From Phycisphaerae bacterium SM23_33 (GTDB lineage Bacteria; Planctomycetota; Phycisphaerae; SM23-33), in NCBI GenBank assembly GCA_001303665.1, contig LJUF01000092.1, positions 1 through 11,624 on the forward strand: a DNA stretch of 11,624 nucleotides, given 5' to 3'. Below the pieces are notes generated by a model, which did no database searches, was not told where the DNA came from, and worked only from the letters and a program-made list of their open reading frames with translations. Made by a program: the position numbers and the translations under genes. Shown piece by piece: positions 9,201 through 11,624 of this stretch; within the stretch, counting starts at the first letter, position 1; every line of letters begins with the position of its first letter.

Positions 9201-9244
9201 AAGCCCGCCCGGTCCAGCATCAGCCACCATTGGCCCCCGTTCAT
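3272..9244 (-). CDS. Giant BlaR1-like M56 membrane metallopeptidase with a multidomain sensor-like C-terminus
   Basis: The 1990-residue product starts like BlaR1/MecR1. It has hydrophobic segments at about 17-40, 52-70, 142-163 and 253-272. The zinc motif HELAH is at 241-245, with E282 in LAESACDDAVL as the likely third ligand. A last membrane span (350-372) puts the rest outside. Modules after that: A 412-548 (beta-rich); SecD P1-head-like 583-765 ('GFELDDRGAELFAALT', 'IVVNGRVVSAPVLKTP', 'GRFTEQEVEALVQALKAG'); Ig-like sandwich 790-950; a duplicated beta module 970-1080 and 1110-1217; a beta module ending 'KCVYLVWVRLT' 1245-1412; a GspG pseudopilin head 1437-1545 ('AGRYPTTKEGLDALISRP', 'LPSDPWDQPYEYLCPGQHN', 'SSRGPDGQAGTDDDVRNW'); and two secretin-like repeats 1576-1744 and 1796-1968. 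Linkers of the PAPEGAGTQPA type separate most modules. ATG 9244 overlaps the blaI stop (ATGA), with GGGAGA 7 bases upstream (9252-9257), so translation is probably coupled. Known BlaR1 proteins are about 600 residues, so roughly 1600 residues are extra. Peptidase identity is firm; the beta-module calls are inference. Confidence 0.9.
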   Translation of the reverse strand: MNGGQWWLMLDRAGFRAASLMLSTLWQSSILLAAAGLLAHALRRRRASVRQAILAAAVLASPLIPLLGWAARKSGTPQAPIPVMPTYPARVLPVRPQELAPPLTGPPGIPDAPPSVEAEHTAAGQPEQVQPPEPFSLLDYPWAVVLLAYVSGASLLLLLVLVGRLRIRRWARRSRVVTDPRVLGIFRAGLERLGLTRDVVIVESPGVRSPLTVGTLHPVIILPSGLRGDVSDEEMNAIALHELAHVKRCDSALLALLSLVRAALFFHPLVWLACRQVSTLAESACDDAVLDGTGQPVAYARMLTRLAEQLPRHALTMELSAGIVWSKTAFLRRIEAILSDRRDRLRRLSRAALAATVLAAIVSIALALGLPLAQKEQGPAGATPPAPEGAGTEPADKPAPKGASTQPGAASAPVRLVSADEPRGSYRWRVHRDKPVVLGHGWYSSIDGQVKESAGGVVGKAEAADIDLRLTVSRLGDMLVLDCTKGNGDDWSGQVTRTAVPEGATLRTAFLADPQRLNEARYQTLWRGDFLKDGKVIKSVVYVARLAQEGSNCALMGQNDPVRQVAPLSAPEGAGTQPAGSKLEFRIAPKLSGFDNNMLATYRDWLKAGAVGFWWLKTINGRPVSVLSEIPEYAWLPIAGELTNAPGLVTGECDGRKYVLVSDKSGQTMLPGEGKDTWGLAKVYATTDSLNRPVLGFELDDRGAELFAALTKANINNALGIVVNGRVVSAPVLKTPLGKQGMVTGRFTEQEVEALVQALKAGMPPASQAATQPAPKRAGTQAAAWGAPKAGLRCRWLDVPGPVTVGSRPRVSVEVQNSLKEPILWDCTSEVSWGLAVVPTPASRPSGYTMPKFAVKMGAGVRLAKGKEVREALGVAGRLELKDGDRLPGYYYFAPGASLILTGELPWALNESGEVLIASEVARYWPDGGRDYGEEGRMLCPVLELMVVRAGLPTAATQPATRPTGLPGSGTDDIRAYLRGGEVVAVMQATEHPRPEALEGGARVVSAQEFKVVEFLGDRKLDPPVHVLYRYNTGTERAIAKGQQVLWVLGHAVWHPDRSVQWGLKAQEDTAENRRSLVEQVRAAAKRPGEARWKDDPLLLPGARVALAGALKTKNRVMARCRALEIGLGVVGEAGVIHRQQRYAVLDVLAGKSEAKEVVISFIQFDLPCGRERRIAKGDEVIWIADASPAGAAGQGQDIQWRGVKALLDVPANRAALGLPPDATVPPAAAGAATQPAAEAEGTKAARLRVRVYRLDLPAGDIEKLKKSLAESPKGMPRFDQDLRRLGVISNVGGMDLDVQLHAGARQVAEKIFATRQGETAYGPLMIAAKGQLEVSLAPMKLSADTPPAGHMTIEVALTGLKEGSTKAPALPAETVSPFKCRYDGQVVLGRPVQVFTQVGPDKCVYLVWVRLTTAGASGSSRPAPEGAGTRPAEPTTRLADASRLARAKRLAAEADISALGTALDTFKVDAGRYPTTKEGLDALISRPAGLASWRGPYVRALPSDPWDQPYEYLCPGQHNTAGFDLSSRGPDGQAGTDDDVRNWSAPRRVENASTRPGRAAAATAVPTGPTASLGALIYELRLPADRAAKLDTAALAKAAGAADFQKALRALGETKLLYRVEQGVSLGGDRIVIGKRVPVVVHSAVGEDGQTINTIAYQDTGAIFAISGKPRDGGSIDMRLDIELAVLSEGTTVVPGFRAPATRKVKLGQVGVVQIGKPSVSAAAASANDDKAVMYVARVVLGEVHAGAEPAPKAASPAPSATPAGPTGASSKGAGTQPAAAVGAAAEGLSCPLKTTIYELRLPPERVPRLDATGLTAAAATPAGLEKALADLGQAKVLYRMDQTVRLSGDRITIVNKVPVVVGSRITGTGHRLNLIQYESVGAVLTIAGKLAGEGAIDADLGLELSAATDSAARVTAEVPALVLRRVNMAHKGPLASGRPVVIVSVDAASANGAGKAVAYVARIVLGKPQPTAQGAGTRPVGAGPPTRR
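3302..3331 (-). repeat. Interdomain linker repeat, copy 7 (diverged)
   Basis: Encodes PTAQGAGTRP at residues 1972-1981, after the last secretin-like domain and close to the C-terminus. The DNA keeps the CGTGCCTGCCCCTT core on the plus strand, but the second arm of the hairpin is lost. Confidence 0.7.
3905..3937 (-). repeat. Interdomain linker repeat, copy 6 (diverged)
   Basis: Encodes ASSKGAGTQPA at residues 1770-1780, between the two secretin-like domains. The plus strand keeps CGTGCCTGCCCCTTTGG, and the hairpin arm is degraded. Confidence 0.75.
4946..4978 (-). repeat. Interdomain linker repeat, copy 5
   Basis: Encodes PAPEGAGTRPA at residues 1423-1433, just before the GspG-like head. The plus strand has the perfect hairpin core GCCCC-TTCG-GGGGC. 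Confidence 0.85.
6899..6928 (-). repeat. Interdomain linker repeat, copy 4
   Basis: Encodes PAPKRAGTQA at residues 773-782, between the SecD-like head and the Ig-like domain. The core reads GCCCG-TTTG-GGGGC, with one mismatch in the stem. Confidence 0.8.
7508..7540 (-). repeat. Interdomain linker repeat, copy 3
   Basis: Encodes SAPEGAGTQPA at residues 569-579, between module A and the SecD-like head. It has the perfect GCCCC-TTCG-GGGGC core on the plus strand. Confidence 0.85.
8024..8053 (-). repeat. Interdomain linker repeat, copy 2
   Basis: Encodes PAPKGASTQP at residues 398-407, directly before module A. The core is GCCCC-TTTG-GGGGC, so the stem is kept although the loop base changed. 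Confidence 0.85.
8060..8092 (-). repeat. Interdomain linker repeat, copy 1
   Basis: Encodes PAPEGAGTEPA at residues 385-395, soon after the last membrane span of the peptidase. It lies in tandem with copy 2, 6 bases apart, and has the perfect GCCCC-TTCG-GGGGC core. Confidence 0.85.
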
Positions 9245-9636
9245 GACTGTTTCTCCCGTTCCGCGATAAGTCGCTTGATCCTGGCCAGGTCGGTCTTGCT
9301 CACCTTGCGGCTGTCCAGCAGCGCCGCCACCATCAGGCAGGCCGACCCGCCGAAGGCCCGATCCACGATGTCTGCCAGCAGGCTGTTGTTGGCCTTGTCC
9401 CTGAGCACCAGGGGGCGATAGCGAAAGCCCTTGCCCCTGTCCTCGGGGCGGCGGGCGAGGTAGCCCTTGGCCAGCAGGATGGCGAGGATCTTGCGGACCG
9501 AGCCGTCGGTGATGTGCCGCCCGCGGCGGCGCAGGCCTTCCAGCATGTCCTCGGTGGTGACCTCGCGGCGTTCCCAGACGATCTGCATGAACTCCAGTTC
9601 GACTTCGGTGAGGGTGCGTGATTTTCGCCTGGACAT
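9241..9636 (-). CDS. BlaI/MecI/CopY-family transcriptional repressor
   Basis: The 131-residue product has the family's usual length (about 120-130). An N-terminal winged helix covers about residues 8-75: LTEVELEFMQIVWERREVTTEDM, then the recognition-helix region HITDGSVRKILAILLAKGYL and the wing with FRYRPLV. A helical dimerisation part follows (FGGSACLMVAALLDSRKVSKTDLARIKRLI). In this family the dimer blocks transcription until its partner M56 peptidase triggers its cleavage. Here the partner gene follows directly, with a 4-base ATGA overlap, so the two are surely one operon. GAAAGGA (9644-9650) lies 7 bases before ATG 9636 and supports the start. The promoter and two palindromic operators lie just upstream, so autorepression is likely. 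The inducing signal is unknown; nothing in the window shows a beta-lactamase, so a drug-resistance role should not be assumed. Confidence 0.93.
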   Translation of the reverse strand: MSRRKSRTLTEVELEFMQIVWERREVTTEDMLEGLRRRGRHITDGSVRKILAILLAKGYLARRPEDRGKGFRYRPLVLRDKANNSLLADIVDRAFGGSACLMVAALLDSRKVSKTDLARIKRLIAEREKQS

Positions 9637-9643
9637 GGGCTGG

Positions 9644-9650
9644 TCCTTTC
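9644..9650 (-). promoter_or_regulatory. Ribosome binding site of the blaI-like gene
   Basis: GAAAGGA on the minus strand, 7 bases before the ATG, supports the start at 9636. Confidence 0.6.
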
Positions 9651-9664
9651 GGGCTGCTGCATCA

Positions 9665-9682
9665 CCGAGAATTCATTCTCGG
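9665..9682. promoter_or_regulatory. Probable repressor operator O1 (perfect inverted repeat)
   Basis: CCGAGAAT-TC-ATTCTCGG is a perfect 8-base inverted repeat around a 2-base centre. It covers the predicted transcription start of the blaI-M56 operon. The position and the shared sequence with O2 suggest the repressor binds here. The motif differs from the TACA/TGTA-type sites known for staphylococcal BlaI/MecI and for CopY. Confidence 0.72.
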
Positions 9683-9685
9683 CCT

Positions 9686-9715
9686 ATTAGACGCACGACC
9701 GGGGCGGGCGGTCAA
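9686..9715 (-). promoter_or_regulatory. Probable promoter of the blaI-M56 operon
   Basis: On the minus strand TTGACC (9710-9715) is followed after 18 bases by TCTAAT (9686-9691). An overlapping alternative -10, TAATAG (9684-9689), has a 20-base spacer. Transcription would begin near 9679, inside operator O1, while O2 lies just upstream of the -35 box. The arrangement fits repression by a protein bound at both sites. Confidence 0.6.
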
Positions 9716-9722
9716 CAGAAAA

Positions 9723-9740
9723 ACGAGAATTTTTTCTCGT
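9723..9740. promoter_or_regulatory. Probable repressor operator O2 (inverted repeat)
   Basis: ACGAGAA-TTTT-TTCTCGT is an inverted repeat with 7-base arms. It shares CGAGAAT....TTCTCG with O1, and the two centres are 58 bases apart. It lies upstream of the operon's -35 box and could also be reached from the divergent gene's side. Confidence 0.7.
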
Positions 9741-9839
9741 GATCGGCCGCCCCTGGCCGCTCCGGGCATCTTCCGCGCCCGCCGACGGGCCGGATGTTGC
9801 CACGGCCGCCGGGCCTCGGCAAGGCGACCGAGCCCGGCC

Positions 9840-9868
9840 TTGTCTTTGCCGGGCCGCGAACCTAGCAT
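9840..9868 (+). promoter_or_regulatory. Candidate promoter of the divergent secreted-protein gene
   Basis: TTGTCT (9840-9845) and TAGCAT (9863-9868) are separated by exactly 17 bases, each with 4 of 6 consensus matches. The transcript would start near 9875 and have a leader of about 93 bases. The leader contains a small hairpin, CCGCTG-CGAGGT-CAGCGG (9910-9927), whose role is unclear. Confidence 0.35.
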
Positions 9869-9954
9869 CTCCCTGAAGGTGATAGGATGCGGGCTGAGGG
9901 GCCTGACGTCCGCTGCGAGGTCAGCGGCCGGGCACCCGCGGAAGGGGGATTCGC

Positions 9955-9960
9955 AGGAGA
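9955..9960 (+). promoter_or_regulatory. Ribosome binding site deciding the start at 9968
   Basis: AGGAGA lies 7 bases before ATG 9968. The in-frame ATG at 9887 lacks a comparable site and would place 27 hydrophilic residues before the signal peptide, so 9968 is preferred. Confidence 0.65.
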
Positions 9961-9967
9961 GTCAGAG

Positions 9968-11533
9968 ATGTCACGATACCGCACGCTCGTCACATTGGTC
10001 GCGGTCGCCCTGGCGGGGGCGTGCTGCTGCCTCGCCCAGGCCCTGGGCGGAACCGACGCCGCATCGGCGCCCAAGCCCGACTACGACGCCGCCTTCGTCG
10101 GCATGACCGCGCCGGAAAAGGTCATCACCGACCAGGTCTTCGCGGTGAAGATCACCATGCGGAACACCGGGGCCGAGCCGTGGTGGTGCGAGGCCGTCCG
10201 GCTGCGCTCCGTGCAGCCGCCCAACAACGAGAACTGGGGGACGTCCTTCATCCTGGTCCGCCAGGGCCACACCGTCCAGCCGGGTGCGGAGTACACCTTC
10301 GCCTCGCATCTGAAGGCCCCCTCGCAGCCCAAGGTCATCCAGGTGGACCCCAGGCCGGCCGAGCCGACCGCGGCGACGGCCCCGGCTGTGCCGGCAGCGG
10401 AGCCCGGCCGGAAAAAGGTGCTGACCTTCGACGACTTCGAGTACGTCGGCTCCTTCAAGCCGCCCAAGACCGTGCAGGGGGCCAGGGGGGCGTTCTCGGA
10501 GAGCGGGCTGGCGCTGAGGGAGATGCCCGACGGCACCAGGCGGCTGCTCATGAACTACACGCACCCGGCGCAGGTCCTTTTTGAGGTCGAGATCCCGCCG
10601 CTGGTGAAGGTGGAAAACGGCCGGCACGCCGGGCTGAAGGTTGCCCGGGTGGGGAAGGTCTGGGGCGCGATCAGGGCGTCCAAGGCCGGGCGGGGAGACA
10701 TCGGCCCCAACGGGGGCTTCGCGTGGGATGAGGGCAAGAGGATGCTGTACTGGACCTGCTACCACGGCTACAAGACCGGCGCGGCCCCGCCGGTGCTGGG
10801 TGCCTCCAAGCTGGAAGACGACGGCAGGATGACGCACTTCGGGCCGTGGTACATACCCAAGTCGGTGGGCTACTACAAGTCGTACTGGGGCGGCGTGATC
10901 CGATTGCCCAAGGCCTTCGCCGACAAGTACACCGGCGGCAGGACGCTGGCCCTGGGCTTCGGGGGGTATTACAGCATCTGCGCGCCGGCCAGCCGCGGGC
11001 CGGCGCTGGGCGCCATCGCCGAGCCCGACCCGCAGAAGGACACCGTGGACATCGTTGAGATGCTCTTCTACGGCAAGGGGGGCGTCGCTCCCAGGGACGG
11101 CAACTACCTGAACGCCAATTGCGGCTTCTGGGCCGAGCAGCCCGACAGCCCCGCCAAGGGATACTGGACCTATGACGACTGGGCGCGGGCCGGGGTGTTC
11201 GTGGATTCGCCCTCCGGGCACGGCTACATCGCATTCGTCCGGTTGGGCACGGGCAGGATTGGATATGACTTCGGCTCCATAGGCAGCGCCGGCCATTCTC
11301 AGCAGTGGTACATCTACGACCCGGAGGACCTGGGCAGGGCGGCCAAAGGGCAGAAGAAACCCTGGCAGGTCCTGCCGCGCTCGATGACGGAGGTCCGCTA
11401 CCCGCTGGGCGGGCTGGTCACCGGCTCCTGCTACGATGAGCAGCAGAAGCTGCTGTATCTGTGCACGATGTGGGCCTACAGCGACGGCGAACGGGAAAGC
11501 TACCCTTGCGTCCACGTGTATCGCATCAAATGA
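9968..11533 (+). CDS. Secreted protein with NBR1-like Ig domain and propeller-like C-terminal region
   Basis: The 521-residue product begins with a signal peptide (SRYRTLVTLVAVALAGA, 2-18, probable cleavage after AQA at about 26). Residues about 41-118 look like an NBR1-type Ig-like domain: 'VKITMRNTGAEPWWCEAVRLRS', 'PPNNENWG' and 'QPGAEYTF' follow the family pattern of NTG..W, P.DN..WG and PG...F. An Ala/Pro linker (128-147) leads to a C-terminal region (150-521) rich in W, Y and G. It contains 'FEYVGSFKPP', 'GGVIRLPKAFADKYTGGRTLALGFGG', 'GFWAEQPDSPAKGYWTYDD' and 'SQQWYIYDPEDL'. This resembles hypothetical secreted proteins recalled from planctomycetes and deltaproteobacteria ('..YVGAFRLP..', '..YDPTDL..') and is probably a beta-propeller; no enzyme motif was recognised. 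The protein should be exported to the periplasm or beyond. It is divergent from the blaI-M56 operon, 228 bases from operator O2. Confidence 0.82.
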   Translation: MSRYRTLVTLVAVALAGACCCLAQALGGTDAASAPKPDYDAAFVGMTAPEKVITDQVFAVKITMRNTGAEPWWCEAVRLRSVQPPNNENWGTSFILVRQGHTVQPGAEYTFASHLKAPSQPKVIQVDPRPAEPTAATAPAVPAAEPGRKKVLTFDDFEYVGSFKPPKTVQGARGAFSESGLALREMPDGTRRLLMNYTHPAQVLFEVEIPPLVKVENGRHAGLKVARVGKVWGAIRASKAGRGDIGPNGGFAWDEGKRMLYWTCYHGYKTGAAPPVLGASKLEDDGRMTHFGPWYIPKSVGYYKSYWGGVIRLPKAFADKYTGGRTLALGFGGYYSICAPASRGPALGAIAEPDPQKDTVDIVEMLFYGKGGVAPRDGNYLNANCGFWAEQPDSPAKGYWTYDDWARAGVFVDSPSGHGYIAFVRLGTGRIGYDFGSIGSAGHSQQWYIYDPEDLGRAAKGQKKPWQVLPRSMTEVRYPLGGLVTGSCYDEQQKLLYLCTMWAYSDGERESYPCVHVYRIK

Positions 11534-11624
11534 CAGCCGCGAACAGCGCGAACGCGGACAAAGAACCAGCAGATGTGCTGATCGGCGCCCTCCCCATGCT
11601 TGGCATGTTTGGCCGCTTCAGTCG
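11534..11624. other. Intergenic tail with short repeats
   Basis: No coding sequence is supported. CGCGAAC occurs twice at a 9-base period (11538-11544, 11547-11553), inside an inverted repeat CCGCG...CGCGG (11537-11557). A second small inverted repeat, CATGC-TTG-GCATG, sits at 11595-11607 before a TTT. Neither is a convincing terminator; they may be the edge of a dispersed intergenic repeat. Confidence 0.35.

Noticed and set aside
7898..9421. Long plus-strand open frame (507 codons) opposite the M56 peptidase
   Set aside because: It is antisense to a well-supported gene, its composition is Arg/Pro/Gly/Gln-rich without a recognisable motif, and high GC makes long shadow frames common here.
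9241..9636. Calling the BlaI/M56 pair a beta-lactam resistance system
   Set aside because: No beta-lactamase or penicillin-binding sensor domain is seen. BlaI/M56 pairs are common in planctomycetes with other, mostly unknown, roles.
9887..9967. Upstream in-frame start (ATG 9887) for the secreted protein
   Set aside because: It would put 27 hydrophilic residues before the signal peptide. ATG 9968 has AGGAGA at a good distance.
9971..11515. Minus-strand open frame (514 codons) opposite the secreted-protein gene
   Set aside because: It mirrors the real gene's codon pattern and has no signal, domain or ribosome site. The plus-strand gene has a Shine-Dalgarno sequence, a signal peptide and domain motifs.

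Overview
The window is GC-rich DNA from what is most likely a planctomycete, probably of the Phycisphaerae type. I infer this from the style of the proteins: a BlaI/M56 (BlaR1-like) pair whose peptidase carries a huge periplasmic extension, Ala/Pro/Thr/Gln linkers of the '..GAGTQPA..' kind, and secreted proteins with NBR1-type Ig-like and propeller-like domains. No RNA gene or CRISPR array was seen.

Layout from left to right. (1) The window opens inside a leftward M14 zinc carboxypeptidase gene; its start and a very good ribosome binding site are present. (2) Divergent to it is dinB, a complete Y-family DNA polymerase IV with both catalytic acidic sites, a clamp-binding motif and a run of nine G inside the gene. 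(3) Behind dinB lies a decayed, frameshifted remnant of a transposase on the minus strand. (4) Next is a rightward putative lipoprotein of an uncharacterised family. (5) Converging on it is the largest object here, a 1990-residue M56 membrane metallopeptidase (minus strand, 9244 to 3272). After the BlaR1-like N-terminal third it carries a string of modules joined by a recurring 10-11-residue linker. Three module types resemble parts of secretion machinery: a SecD P1-head-like domain, a GspG pseudopilin head, and tandem secretin-like domains. (6) Its gene overlaps by 4 bases (ATGA) with an upstream blaI/mecI-family repressor gene. The repressor gene has a promoter lying between two near-identical palindromes, CGAGAAT-N2-ATTCTCG and CGAGAA-N4-TTCTCG, which are the probable operators. 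(7) Divergent from the operon is a rightward secreted protein with an N-terminal NBR1-like Ig domain and a large propeller-like C-terminal region. The last 90 bases hold only short repeats.

How the parts may work together: by analogy with BlaR1/BlaI, the repressor would sit on the twin operators and shut off its own operon. The M56 protein would detect something outside the inner membrane with its long extension and relieve repression by proteolysis. What it senses is unknown. The secretion-derived modules suggest a sensor built from domains that normally contact exported proteins or envelope complexes. Whether the divergent secreted protein belongs to the same circuit is open.
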